Notes: a model not told the origin generated them from the letters alone. DNA of 64,000 nt from Lepas anatifera (GCA_034440635.1 JAOTON010002089.1:991001-1055000), one strand, 5' to 3'; shown: positions 11,640 to 23,474, counted from the first letter of the stretch. Program-made: numbers and translations.

Positions 11640-13390
11640 CTCATCCCAGACCCTCTCCCCAGACCCTCTCCTCAGACCCTCCTCCCAGACCCTCTCCTCA
11701 GACCTCCTGCCCAGACCCCTCCCCAGACCCCCCACCCTCCCCAGACCCTCTCCACCCCCCCAGACCCTCTCCCCAGACCCTCCAGCCCCCCCAGACCCTC
11801 CCCAGACCTCCTGCACCCTCTCCCCAGACCCTCTCCCCAGCCTCCTCCCCAGACCCTCTCCTCAAACCTCCTCCCCAGACCCTCTCCTCAGACCTCCTGC
11901 CCAGACCCTCTCCCCAGACCCTCTCCTCAGACCCTCTCCTCAGACCCTTCCTCAGACCTCCTCCCCAGACCCTCTCCCCAGACCTCCTGCCCAGACCCTC
12001 CCCCAGATCCTCTCCTCAGACCTCCTCCCCAGACCCTCTCCCCAGATCCTCTCCTCAGACCTCCTCCCCAGACCCTCTCCCCAGACCCTCTCCCCAGACC
12101 CTCTCCTCAGACCTCCTCCCCAGACCCTCTCCCCAGATCCTCTCCCAGACCTCCTCCTCAGACCCTCTCCCCAGACCCTCTCCTCAGACCTCCCCCCCTT
12201 CCCGACCCTCAGACTCCAGACCCTCCCCAGACCTCTCCTCAGACCCTCTCCCAGACCTCTCCTCAGACCCTCTCCTCAGAACTCCTCCCCAGACCCTCTC
12301 CTCAGACCTCCTGCCCAGACCCTCTCCTCAGACCCTCTCCTCAGACCCTCTCCCCAGACCCTCTCCTCAGAACTCCTCCCCAGACCCTCTCCTCAGACCT
12401 CCTGCCCAGACCCTCCCGACCCTCCCGACCCTCTCCCCAGACCCTCTCCTCAGACCTCCTGCCTCCCCAGACCCTCCCGAACCCTCCCCAGACCCTCTCC
12501 TCAGACCTCCTCCCAGACCCTCTCCTCAGACCTCCTCCCCAGACCCTCTCCTCAGACCTCCTCCCAGACCCTCTCCTCAGACCCTCTCCTCAGACCCTCT
12601 CCCCAGACCCTCTCCTCAGAACTCCTCCCCAGACCCTCTCCTCAGACCTCCTGCCCAGACCCTCTCCTCAGACTCCTCCCCAGACCCTCTCCTCAGACCT
12701 CCTGCCCAGACCCTCTCCTCAGACCTCCTCCCAGACCCTCTCCTCAGACCTCCTGCCCAGACCCTCTCCCCAGACCCTCTCCTCAGACCTCCTCCCAGAC
12801 CCACTCCTCGACGTCCTCCTAGACCTCTCCCCAGACCTCCTCCCCAGACCCTCCACCTCCCACCCCTCCTCAGACCCTCTCCCCAGACCCTCTCCTCAAA
12901 CCTCCCAGACCCTCTCCTCAGACCTCCTCTCAGACCCTCTCCTCAGACCTCCTCCCAGACCTCTCCTCAGACCTCCTCCCAGACCCTCTCCCAGACCTCC
13001 TCCCCAGACCTCCCCAGACCTCTCCTCAGACCCTCTCCTCAGACCTCCTGCCCAGACCCTCCTCAGACCTCCTGCCCAGACCCTCTCCTCAGACCTCCTC
13101 CCCAGACCCTCTCCTCAGACCTTCTCCCCAGACCCTCTCCTCAGACCTCCTCCCCAGACCCTCTCCTCAGACCTCCTCCCCAGACCCTCTCCCCAGACCC
13201 TCTCCTCAGACCTCCTCCCCAGACCCTCTCCTCAGACCTCCTCCCCAGACCCTCTCCTCAGACCTCCTCCCCAGACCCTCTCCTCAGACCTCCCCAGACC
13301 CTCTCCTCAGACCTCCTCCCCAGACCCTCTCCTCAGACCTCCTCCCCAGACCCTCTTCTCAGACCTCCTCCCCAGACCCTCTCCTGGCCG
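11640..13390. repeat. Pyrimidine-rich minisatellite, 13-bp/26-bp higher-order unit, ~1.75 kb
   Basis: Alternating 13-bp units CAGACCCTCTCCT and CAGACCTCCTCCC make a 26-bp dimer; monomers also occur singly, so the phase drifts. The plus strand is nearly all C and T except for the AGA step, and the minus strand is G/A-rich. Because the unit contains no stop codon on the plus strand, two frames stay open for hundreds of codons (one of 628 codons from 11619 to 13505 encoding Pro/Ser/Leu-rich repeats). I treat that open frame as a by-product: no coding context, no homology, frame-shifting unit length. Confidence 0.95.
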
Positions 13391-13867
13391 GCCGTCACCA
13401 GGTCAGTCAGTCCTAACCCAGCAAAACGGTATTCTGACGACGCCTCTGAGATGGCTTGGGTCTAACGATAGATCTTCCAATAGATTTGTTTTTTGTGGTG
13501 TTTAGTGGTGACTTGAAGCTACTGGGTGCCTGGGTTTAGTGATATATCATGACTAATTGCTTCTCAGTAGCGTGGTGTTTACGGGTTAGTGGAGCTATAC
13601 TGTGGTGGATACGGCTCCTATGGATTCGATCTGAGGTTATTAGGCGGTCGGAATTGGCTGCAGTGATTACAGGTGATCACTGTATTTAGGGGTCAAGGGC
13701 GCACCGACAACGGCAGGTCACATGGCGCCCATAACACTAGTTGACAGGTGAAGCAACTGGATTGCAGTGGCTGGAGAGGCCAGCCCCGGCCGAACTCTGT
13801 TTAGCCATTTCTCAAATATCCGGTATGTGAGCGATGCTTGGCCCGGTGACTGGAGGCCTGTGTTTAC
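13391..13867. other. Unassigned DNA, probable intron
   Basis: Unique-looking sequence between the minisatellite and the candidate exon. No repeat termini or RNA genes seen. Confidence 0.35.
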
Positions 13868-13984
13868 CGTGGCGGTAGCCGGCTGCCGGCGGGTGCTTCC
13901 GTCCTCCTCCACCACAGTGCTGGCCGGCGACACTGTGATCCTGAACTTCTCCTTGTTGGGAAGCGTGATCCGGTCGTCATACAC
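13868..13984 (-). CDS. Candidate internal exon (39 codons, phase 0) of an unidentified cellular gene
   Basis: On the minus strand a segment follows a CGACAG acceptor (AG at 13985-13986) and ends ACG followed by GTAAAC (13862-13867). It is exactly 117 bp and open in phase 0, with strong C/G bias at third positions. The peptide starts VYDDRITLPNKEKF and ends RRQPATAT; the middle is a beta-prone hydrophobic/polar alternation followed by an acidic and basic tail (VVEEDGSTRR). I recognise no domain. The pyrimidine tract before the acceptor is weak, which lowers confidence. Same strand and phase as the exons at 23391-23474 and 5883-5984. Confidence 0.5.
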
Positions 13985-14227
13985 CTGTCGGCGACACCGT
14001 GCAGAGGCTGGTGACGTCACCGCACGCGCAGGCCAGTGCGGCGCGACAGCACAGGGCGGGTCAGTGCGTGTGGCCAAGCGGGGTGACTGCGTAACGGGAT
14101 GACTGCTTCTCTTCTTACTATATGATTTAGGGAAGCTTCTGAGTGGGATCTTTTATGTGTTTCTAGACACTTGTTATGAGCTTGGTGTTAAAAGTCTTAA
14201 CATGTGATCAAAGAGGCGTCCAAAAGT

Positions 14228-14276
14228 TTTGATATTGATTTCAATATTGATATTGATATATCGATATTGATATCCC
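14228..14276. repeat. GATATT-type simple repeat
   Basis: Repeated GATATTGAT blocks with an internal TATCGATA; short and imperfect. Confidence 0.7.
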
Positions 14277-15475
14277 TCTCAAATTTATTTGCGTAGAAAG
14301 TAGGAAGCTCGCATAAATTTTCATTGCCAGAGCTCCCATTCTGTTAACTATTCCACTGACAGAGGGTTTGTGAAGGTGTTGGGTTAAGATCATGAGAAAT
14401 AATCTGTACCGTCGCTCAGTAACGTATTTTCTTGTGTTTGGACTGCTCCATGGGAATCCATGCACACTATGTTTGGCAGTTTTCAATTATCCGCTATTTT
14501 CTGACCAACTATTGATCTCTCGGTGATTCAGAAAAACAACATGCATGTTTTGACCTTAGCGTAGGTTTTTTTACCTAAAACTGGTTACCGAACTCATATT
14601 TTGATACGTATTTTCAGACAACGTGTCCTATGACTCTATCGCGACAATTAGATTTTTATTAAAACTTCTGAAATATGAGGCTCCATAGTATCGGCGGGTA
14701 TGCAGTCGATAACTGAGAGCAAAACACACAAACTGTATGTTGAATCACTACTTAGTGAGCAATAGTTCACTAGCAATAGAAAAATCATCCGGGCCGGTGG
14801 GTATAGATTCCGTTGCAAGGAATCTATGTATGTACCTACAACTTCAAGGCTTAAACAAATTCGGGAAATACGAGGATACTTCGGCCACTATTTGTAAAAA
14901 CTTTCACCATCACATCCTCAATTTTGCGGAAATTTTGTGAGCCAGCTTGCCTTCGGTCCCCCTTAGGTTTCATGTTCTTGCCCGAGGTCAAATATTTCAT
15001 GAGATAGAAGTTGCAGAAATTTGGAGTTCAGGCGTGGAGATGAGACGCATTTCGATTTTGATGTCCCTAAAAGTCATGCAAACCTCCAAAAGTTAAGGTA
15101 TATCATAAAAAGATACATTTACCTGTTCAAGAGAAATACAATAGCTGACTTCGAGTCAAATTTAAGCCTAATGACCTCTTCGCATTTTCTTCAAACTGAT
15201 TTTCTATGGGTATTTAGACCATGGGTTTTGTGGTGTGAACTTTTCTTTGAGTAAAAAGTAAAAGTAAGAATATATTTATTTTGGTTAAATGAATTATTTA
15301 TTCGGTTAATGAGGTCACAGCTTAGGTGATACTGTTCGTATTTTGAAAGCTGACTGGTGAACACCACACAGACTGTGGTCGATATTGATATCAGAGTGAA
15401 ACTTTTGAACTTCTGAATGCATTTACATATGTGAAAGCATCGGATGAGGCCAATTTGAACAGCCTTGATCTAATA
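14277..15475. other. Unassigned DNA
   Basis: AT-rich with no recognised repeat termini or exons, up to the TA that receives the mariner element. Confidence 0.35.
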
Positions 15476-15507
15476 ACGGGTGAGCACTTAGTTTTGGGAC
15501 ACAAATT
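15476..15507 (+). repeat. Left terminal inverted repeat of the mariner element
   Basis: 32 bp, begins ACGGGTGAGCACTTAG and ends GACACAAATT; identical to the reverse complement of 16775-16806. Confidence 0.97.
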
Positions 15508-15592
15508 GAACAGCGATAGCTTCTGTGTATTTGACACCAGGACGATCAAATTGCACACATGGCTGGTGCCCAGTCTGAAGCATCTCTCATAA

Positions 15593-16659
15593 CTAGTGAC
15601 ACAGTTTATTAGTACCCTGTCGGTCTGCAGCTCGCACGCGCTCGCCCACCCTTCTCATCATCGTTCGAGGGACTTCCGGGTCGATCTCGGCGAGTACCTT
15701 GCGGATACGAGCCTTCAATGACCGATCAGATTTTGCCTCCCATCCACCTTTGTAGACCTCTTGCTTAACTACGCCCCAAAAATCCTCGATCGGCCTCAGC
15801 TGGGGTACGTTTGGTGGGTTTGCCTCACGTGGTACCACGGGCACGCGCGCCTCCTCGAGAAGCTTCAGAGTTTCCTTGGCGTAGTGAGCTGCTGCGAGGT
15901 CCGGCCAAAATATATACCCGCCATCTGGATAGTTCTGGGCCACATAGGGCAGAAGGACCTTCTTTAGGCACTCATTCCTGTAGGTTTCCCCATCAACATT
16001 TGCCCGACTGGGGCAAATCACAGGCTTGAGATCCCCTTTGGTGATATGGCTACCCACACAAGTAGTTTTCGTGGGAACTTGCCAGTCGGACGCCATCTGA
16101 CTTCTGGAGGCACATCTCCATCCGGCCCACCATAGAAGCCCCGGTTGCACGGCATTTCGCTTCCCGAGTATGTAAAGTAACTCTCGTCGTCCATTACGAC
16201 ATCGTTCTTCAGGCCTGCTTTGAGCAACCCTCGGGACAAGCTCCATAGACGTAACTTTTGGGCACGTCGCTGTCTTTCTGTGGTGTCTGGTGCCCGCCCT
16301 CTCTTCCTGTACTTAAGGCCAGCTTTGTCCAGCAGTTTCCTCACGTAACTCTGTGAAATGGCGAATTTTCGAGCAAGAACACGAGTGGAAGCCCCGACCT
16401 TGTTTTTCGCAGCGCGAAGCAGTGCCTGATGTTTCTGGGGTGTCATTTTTGTGATTGGTCGACACTTTTTTCCAATATTGCCATGAGCGACGTTTCTTCC
16501 TGCCTTGACGGTTTTAATCACACGGTAAATGGTTGACTTCGCCAGACCCATTTTCTGGAAATGGCGGACAACATTTGACTTTGGTTCATTTGGTCGATTC
16601 TTCAGAAATTCCTCGACAATACCACGGACAGCCGACTTGGTTAAAGTCTCCATGTTCAC
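15593..16659 (-). pseudogene. Mariner transposase, ITmD37E type, one frameshift
   Basis: Cut-and-paste transposase. The N-terminal part (start at 16659, MNMETLTKS) carries helix-turn-helix DNA-binding sequence over roughly residues 5-125, with AKSTIYRVIK and SQSYVRKLLD as recognition helices. The first catalytic Asp lies in VVMDDESYF (about residue 157). The frame stops at 16018 just after LLVWVAISPKG; the protein continues in a second frame (down to 15593), with the second Asp in FWPDLAAAHYAK and the third acidic residue as Glu in LRPIEDFW. The spacing of 37 residues between them fits the DD37E group of IS630-Tc1-mariner. A one-base shift near 16,020-16,060 separates the frames; otherwise there are no premature stops. 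Total length (~350 residues) is normal. Catalytic residues are retained, so inactivation rests on the shift alone. Confidence 0.9.
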
Positions 16660-16774
16660 TAAGAAATAAACATGATGAGCTAATTTTTTGTTTGCACGTA
16701 GTCAATTTATTGGTCTTCCATTGTGCAAAAAATAAATTAAAAATATCAACTGCATGGGAAGATATTGATCATAA

Positions 16775-16806
16775 AATTTGTGTCCCAAAACTAAGTGCTC
16801 ACCCGT
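16775..16806 (-). repeat. Right terminal inverted repeat of the mariner element
   Basis: Reverse complement of 15476-15507 without mismatch; followed by the TA at 16807-16808. Confidence 0.97.
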
Positions 16807-16808
16807 TA

Positions 16809-18311
16809 TGTGGCCTGGTTTGACCTTATATCTTGGGTTTGATTGTCATCGCTGGTGGTCTGGCTTAAATCACCGAAGAGATTAAGCTACTGATGAAGAC
16901 ATGTGCAAAACTGGATCTAAGTCTGAAACTATTTACGGGATCTTGGTCAAGCATGATATTTAAAAAATGACTTCACACCATCTAAGTTTTATCGGCAACA
17001 GCCCTAAAACAGAAGTGGATCATATCGTTCATGATCTGGTTCAGGAGGGGTTACCAGTGAGTTACCAAAATATTGACGGAATGGCCAAACTTGTGACCCC
17101 TTTAACTCAATGATGAGTACGTTGAACAAAATAAATTAGTTCAAGCTTTTAGATTGTAGACAAAGGAGTTTTCACACAAGAAAGGACGATACAAAACTAC
17201 TTTTCTCTAACAAAAAATCATGTTCAATAAAGAGTCAAGAGGCCCTTGGCTTCAATTTTATCTAAGGCCAACAATTATATTTTCCTGAATAGAACTTTGC
17301 ATAAGCACACTTTTGATGTTCACTTGATTTAAAATGGTGAAAATAATTGAAACTTGCCTTAGCTACACGTCTAACCTCCCAATTTCCACGACCTTTTACT
17401 CGTGACTCCTGTAATCTCCGACAGATGGAAATTGTATAACAAACACTATGGGCCAAGTGTCATGGGCCCATGGCGCTTGTCAAATTTGCGCACATTCCAA
17501 GGCGTGACATGCTGAGTTGATCTCTTCTGAAATTTCCAGTTCATAGCAGCAGTCGGGGCTGGGACGGGGTGGAACGTGGACCGATTGCGGTCTGTATTGA
17601 TGGCCGCTGGCCAGGATTTACGGTGAACCGTACGGTTGCCAAAGCTTATTTGCAAACAACGCCGAAGCTTTAACTAGCCTTTAGACAAAGGCACGAGAAA
17701 ATGAAATTAATGAATCCCACGGAGCCATTGCATTTACCACCGGTGTATTACTTCTCAGGGTTTTATGTCTAAATGCTACGTGAAGAGCACAACTCCATCC
17801 ATGAATATTGCGTAAGATAGTGGGATATACAGATAGAAAAATTCCCACGTTTCGACGAAAAGAGCATGTTAAATTTGGCAACAAACACTTTCCAAGCCAG
17901 ATTTAGTATTGCATAATTGAATCATGCATATGTGCAGTCTTCAAAACTTTCATGACATCCAAAAAATTGGACGAAGGCTTTTGTGGAGGAAACGAACTAT
18001 CTACGTCAGAAAGAGTTCTCAGACATTTCGACAATGTGCATCTAAATTTGCTTGTCTAGCAGGCTGGTTGAAAAACTTCTGGTCACAGTGGCAGTCGGGG
18101 TTTAACCGCACACCGACTGCCAATGTTATACGGCGTCACAGTGACGGCGAAAACTACTGGTCCATTGATCTTTTTACTTCAGCACTACCCTGCGCTCTTG
18201 CGTGACGTCAAAAGCGCCTGACGTATGGGTTTACCGAGGTAGAAATGAGCCTACAGTTACAATTGTATCCACAGTGCGTGGCTACCGGGCGACAGCAGCG
18301 AATGGTGTGTC
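16809..18311. other. Unassigned DNA
   Basis: AT-rich sequence without recognised repeats or exons. Confidence 0.35.
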
Positions 18312-18315
18312 TTAA

Positions 18316-18539
18316 CCCGCACCGTACCGGAGGTCGATTCAACCCTCCTCGCTTTCTACCGTATTTAAAAAAAAATCGGTTTGGTTCAGCGCAGTGCTAT
18401 CCGGTATATGTGATCCAAATATGATGTTACATACTTGGATGTCGCGCATTTTTGTTTTAATTTCCAAATGGCTAGGGAGGGATCAAGTCGACTATCCCCC
18501 AAGAGGTGAGGTTGTAAAATACCTCCGGTAGGGCTAGGG
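18316..18539. mobile_element. Short TTAA-flanked MITE, 224 bp
   Basis: TTAA at 18312-18315 and 18540-18543 around an element starting CCCGCACCGTACCGGAGG and ending CCTCCGGTAGGGCTAGGG. Subterminal inverted motifs have TCGATT/TCGACT-type centres. A related end is visible near 1390-1475 (CCCCCGGTAGGTCGAGGG, ATACCTCCAGTAGGG). Non-coding. Confidence 0.6.
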
Positions 18540-18587
18540 TTAAAAAAGTAAAGTCCCGCGCATTGAAACAGCACAGGGTTGGGTGCA

Positions 18588-18660
18588 GGGACGGATCTAA
18601 GGCGCAGGAGAAGGGGCGGTCGCTCCCTTAAAGTAACGTGAAACCACGCACTGTGGACAC
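18588..18660 (+). repeat. hAT-like left end (CAGGGACGGATC type)
   Basis: CAGGGACGGATCTAAGG followed by a G-rich run. The same terminus starts repeats at about 26051, 26450 and 27665. No matching right end found nearby. Confidence 0.4.
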
Positions 18661-21040
18661 TGGGCGCCCACGTTGGGCGCCAAAAGCGCCCTGAATTGAG
18701 CGGTGCCAGCGGCTTGATGCCAGGCCTGGTTTCGGGTATCGTTCAAAGTTTGTCCCTCATCCACCACCAACTAAATATTTCTGTTCGACTTTTTGGCTGC
18801 TCCTCTCCAGATAGCGTTGCCTTTTTTGCTCGAATTTGCTCGGATACTTTCTGGTGAGACTTTGGCATAGCCACCCCTAAGAAAGGCCCAAAAAATTGCG
18901 TCCGGTTGGGGGGAGGGGGCTTGGAATGGAAACAGGCACTCCCCCTGGTGGTGCAGCCCCTGAACCTTCGCCTCTCCTTGCCAAAATCCTTGCTCTGCAG
19001 TTGGCTGGCTGTGATTTATGTGTGGACATTTGCATGGTATCATTAGAACTGACCGTGCAATTCTACCGTCCCGACTCCATGCTTATTAGGGAATGTCTGT
19101 CAGAAACCGTTGCTGTGCTGCAAACCACTGATATAAATGTGAATGGCACGGCTGTTGTTACGTTCTCGCGAACTCGGTGGCAACGTATTAATGTACGGCA
19201 CGCCATGACGGAGCGAGTCGCAAAGAATGCACACTAGTGCTTATATTTTGTTTCGTTATGTCAACCAAGATTATATATTCTTCCAAAGTACAGTTTTTTT
19301 AGCACCTCTCAGCAAAACAGAGTATAACGATAAGCTTGACAAGAGCCCTTAGGCTCCCATCGTTAGGTCTATTCCACCTCGCCCTATCGCAAATCCGTGT
19401 GTACACCCTGGGTAACTGTTATTAAACAATAATAATTATACAATACCCTGCCTACGACAACGGCACAGATGCCTTGCTCATATATAACAGTAAGACACCT
19501 GTGTGAGCAAAACCCGAGTGAGCACCTGATATAAAAATTTGAATGCAAAGTCATGATGGTCAAATGCGGCGGACCCTAAAAACGTGACATTTTAATTTTC
19601 TCAAAAGCATTGACAACGCTGAAGCTGTTTCCCAGGTTAAAAGAGATAGACTTTCAGTGAAATCCACGTATAGGTAATAATTTGTAAAATATTTTATCTA
19701 AGTAAAATTATTATTTGCTAACGACCTAGGCTTTCTGAATCTCGTATTATCTAAAAAAAGTTTATGCTATGGCTTGAAATGTACAACGGAACACATACTT
19801 TGAGATGACAATGTTTGGGTGTAGCAATCTTTCCGCTTATTTTTCTAAGTTGTTGGTCGTAGCGGCTTGTTATAAATACAAAAGGTTTCCAACGACTTTA
19901 GGAATTCTATTTTGTGTTCTTATCACCCGTCATCTAAGATTTATATCCGAAAAGGCGCAGAATCTGCAAATTGACAGTACACTGCTTAAACTGTCCTCAG
20001 AGCTGGCACGTGCCTCACAGAACCTTGCTTGTATTTGTATCGTGTAGACAGTACATGGGTGCAAATTTGGCTTGCCGATACCCCATGATCGCGCAAATAT
20101 AGTTTCGGAATTGTACAGCCTGGCTTAAATTCAAAATTTTCCAAAATTTTTACATATATTTTTTGTTACGCAAATCATCAAGCCCAAGAATTCTTGAAAA
20201 CTTTTCAGCAAGGTGTGTGTCATTTGAGCCTGCACGCTGTGGTTAATTTTTGTGTCACCAACATCAATCATTTTCGAGCAATGAATAAAAAAACTACAAT
20301 TTTGAATCATATCCCCTACCACGCAGAGGCTGTCTCTGTTAATGCTGAAAGCGAGAGCCCATGCGTTTTGTTATCCACCATTAGCAAACATTCCTAAGTA
20401 CAGTTCAGGGCAAAATTCACACCACAGGATCTGCTTGGACTGCGTGGCACGTCCTTGAATTTCCCCCCACAATTCCATGTTTTCATTATTGAAGGGGATC
20501 ATGACACGAACCATGTGCACCTGACAATGTGTGCACGTGAGGCATAGCTCTAGTGCTGATCCGTGCAGTTCAGTTATTCTGCTGGGGCAAATGTGCATAC
20601 CATATTTTAGCCTAATCGTGCCAGCACTTTCTGAGATATAGAGGAGGGGTGAGCACGTGGTGCAGAATCTCAAAAGCACCAATGCTGAATCTGCCTGGAT
20701 ATATAGGTTGTAAATTTCATTATAATTGCATTCATAGTTCTTGAATTATAAAGTGGGGGGGGGGTGAAATCTGCTCACTCCTTTCTTGTGCCCCTGTGCG
20801 CGAGCGTTTTGACTTAGGATTAAATTTACCTTCACCATTAACCCACAGCATTGCTGCTCCCTTCCAATACCAAGTTTGGGCCTTTTCAGGTTAGAAAAAG
20901 CGAGTTATGGCGCAATAAGTGACGGAAATCTGATGATTTAACATACCCCTGCTTATGCACGTGCAACGAGCTTCGCCAGAACCTCACCCATCCCTGATTT
21001 GATCAGGCAGTTATTGAATTAATCAGGCTATAGCGTGGTG
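18661..21040. other. Unassigned DNA
   Basis: No recognised transposon termini and no convincing exon. Contains a few medium open frames (20371-20682 minus is the longest), without motif or splice support. Confidence 0.3.
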
Positions 21041-21045
21041 AAGCA

Positions 21046-21150
21046 CTGGCGGCGGAACTGGGCTGGGGGGGGGGCACCGGGGCACGGTGCCCCCCTCAAA
21101 TCAGAAATTTTAACACTGACCCTATGGCGTTGGCTGGAAAGAAACGGGTC
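21046..21150 (+). repeat. Dispersed repeat, GGCGGCGGAACTGGG family
   Basis: CACTGGCGGCGGAACTGGG followed by a long G run and a GCACCGGGGCACGGTGCC block. A second diverged copy is at 24610-24693, where GCACCGGGGCACC and the following AAATT-ATTTCAACAC order recur. It resembles the GGCGG-type hAT ends but no element can be delimited. Confidence 0.45.
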
Positions 21151-21727
21151 GGAAAGGCCCATTGTGCCCCTTCCCTAAAATTTGAACGTTCCACCGTCAC
21201 TGTAGTGAAGACCCCGTCAAGGTATTCTGGACCCTGTAGTAGATATAAGCTTTTCGTTAGCGTGACGGTCAGGCCGGGCTGTGTCGCTCATATGTAGAAT
21301 TGTATTCATACGTGGGGAGAGATCTCGCGGGTGCTGCGCCTATGCTCGGTAATAAGACAAGTGTTAATCTAAATAACGTCCCGAGCACCTGGCCTTCATT
21401 GCCTGGCGTTCTACATGCTCGTGGCTCCTGTAAAGTAATCTCGACCCCACCGACGCTAATCAGAATCCAATGATTTCCCGAAGTAGTACAAGGAAATGTA
21501 AGGGCACAACCGAAGCCGGAACAGTCTGGATATTGATTACTTGCTCCAGCAGGCCAAGCCGTGTCAACAGTCTGTACTGTGCTTAATACTGCACCTACGC
21601 GACAAATCTTTGTCACACACCGTCCATCGCCCTGAAAAAATATCGGCGCAAATGAAACCTAAAAACTTCCGTGCTGGGTTCACCCTTGTCCCTGGCTTGC
21701 TGCCAACCCTCCTCCAATGAGAGCTAC

Positions 21728-21947
21728 CGTAGGAAGATCCAGAATTTCCGATTAGGGAGCAAGGGGGTCGGAAGGGGGCACCATCGGGACCAGGGGGCGC
21801 CATAATCTTTCGCGGTGGCGACAGTACCCGCATCCTGGGGGCGGGCGGGAGGAAGCGGCATTTCACGGGGGCGACATTGACCTTTCAGGGGGCGCTGACT
21901 TTCGATGGGGGGGTTAAGTGCCTTCTTGCTCCCTGGACCCGCCTATG
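21728..21947. mobile_element. hAT-like short element, related to 52379-52653
   Basis: Left end CGTAGGAAGATCCAGAATT, right end TGGACCCGCCTATG, inverted relative to one another, with internal GGGGGCGCC and CCTTTCAGGGGGCGC blocks shared with the copy at 52.4 kb. Flanking octamers match at only five of eight positions, so boundaries are tentative. Confidence 0.45.
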
Positions 21948-23390
21948 AAAGCCACAGCTGTGGTCATGGCTCGCCGCGCAGCGCAGCAGGAGGCCGTGGT
22001 TTGCTGTGGCTACCGCATGCCGCTAACACGAGTGACACTGGACAGAACAAAGGTGATCGATGTTATTGTGACTACCATTGTTATATTCGTGACGTCACAC
22101 TCAGCATGAGGAAGCTGTTCGTAGCCATTTGTATTTTTCTACACAAATGCGGCATTTCAGGACCGATGTAAGCAGCTTGCTTCTTACACTGGAAATGCTC
22201 ACACCTAATAACCAGCCTGCATGGTATAAACATTGTTGGCAGGTCTCATAACAATGCTTAAAAACGTCCCACCTTAATGTAAGAAATCGAGATAGCCATG
22301 CCTGATTTTAGGCATGTGACCACGTAACCCGCAACGGCCTTAGCTTTTGGACCTATCTCGGTACCTCGCACGTGCTTAGATCTAAACATCAATAAAATAC
22401 TCAGGTTTTGATACAAGTGGGTGGATAATGCCTCAGCGAGATTGCGTATCCCCTATAAACAGAGTTAAGTAGCCCTCCTCACGTATCATCTGTTCGTCCA
22501 AACCATAGCTAAACCTTGAGCAAGTACTGCACATAGCTTAAGCATAGCTCAAACTCATTTAGGTACTGAACAATCTAGGATCCCAAAAGTGCAAATCAGC
22601 ATTCCCGCCAATACGTAAAATTATTTAGGGTTACTGACCCAATACCCGTTCTCAACAGCGGTCTCAGAACTCCCACAACTGAGCGATCCAGAAGATAAAC
22701 TCTCCAAACGGCAAAAAACACACACCTTTTCACAAGGAGTTGACTTGTTGAAGGAGAAAGTACCTATTTGATTCACCAGCAGTGACAGCTCTAAGCCAAA
22801 GGGGAGGGTGTGTGGTGTAATGGGGCCCAAAACCTGGAAACAAACATATTAAGAATGGACAAAAACCTGGGGTTTCGGGATAAAGGCGATTCCCCTCCCT
22901 CCCTCCCTGAATCCGCCCCTGTTCATCAGTATCTGATATGCCCATTACATGCTATCAATTACAGACGTATTTCACAGGATTCAAAAATAGAGATTTAATG
23001 GGGGAAATAATGATTATGCCATCTCCTAGGCTAAGAGTTCCTGGTATTGCAAGTCACAGCACCTAGTGACTGTGGGGAGACACTGGTTCAGAAAGTGCAG
23101 CACTCTGAAGTTGTTCAGCCCATGGCTGGCCTGAAAGCTGATTATTTAACATGGGTGCATTTTCTGAGCTAACCGCGAAGCAGACTATACAAAGACTAAT
23201 GTTGGGAGAGAGCATGTCAGACAGGCTGAAAAATCAGCTCCAAAAATGTGCGTCAAACTGGGACTCATGCATTCCCTGTGCCCAGTAGTAAAAGCAATTG
23301 GTCCATAACCCCACAGGTCGTACACCCCATGCAGTGCGCAGCCGCGCGTATCACGTCACTTCCAGCGCCGGCCTTGCACGCAAGACTCAC
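21948..23390. other. Unassigned DNA with one hAT-like right end
   Basis: CTGAATCCGCCCCTG near 22907-22921 is the right terminus of a hAT-like element whose left end I cannot locate. The rest has no recognised features. In the proposed gene model this is the first intron. Confidence 0.35.
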
Positions 23391-23474
23391 CTTTTTGGAG
23401 GCAGCGTCATCGGCAGGGTCTCCATTAACGTCGCCGGTGACGGGGGAGGCGGCCGAGCTCTGTCCGCACCCCAT
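23391..23474 (-). CDS. Candidate first coding exon, N-myristoylation-type start MGCGQSS
   Basis: On the minus strand ATG at 23474 opens a 28-codon segment ending in AAAAAG directly before GTGAGT (23385-23390), a consensus 5' splice site; it is 84 bp, so phase 0. The peptide begins MGCGQSS and continues with Ala, Ser, Asp and Gly, ending AASKK. Gly2 followed by Cys3 and a Ser at position 6 or 7 fits a dual N-myristoyl/palmitoyl signal, suggesting a membrane-anchored protein; I do not recognise which. Upstream lies CpG-rich DNA (24.0-24.2 kb), consistent with a promoter or 5' UTR. Candidate downstream exons with the same strand and phase lie at 13868-13984 and 5883-5984. The start is chosen for the MGCG context. 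No RNA evidence is available. Confidence 0.6.

Larger units (their letters stand above)
15476..16806 (-). mobile_element. Tc1/mariner-superfamily transposon (ITmD37E-like), 1,331 bp
   Basis: Identical 32-bp terminal inverted repeats at 15476-15507 and 16775-16806 (outer bases ACGGGTGAGCACTTAG) are flanked by TA at 15474-15475 and 16807-16808, the target duplication of this superfamily. The single transposase frame lies on the minus strand between them. Perfect repeats suggest a fairly recent insertion, although the transposase carries a frameshift. Confidence 0.95.

Noticed and set aside
5989..13390. CRISPR array
   Set aside because: Tandem units are contiguous without unique spacers and the genome is eukaryotic.
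11619..13505. 628-codon open frame (Pro/Ser/Leu-rich repeats)
   Set aside because: It follows entirely from a tandem repeat lacking stops in two frames; unit length is not a multiple of three, and there is no splice, promoter or homology support.
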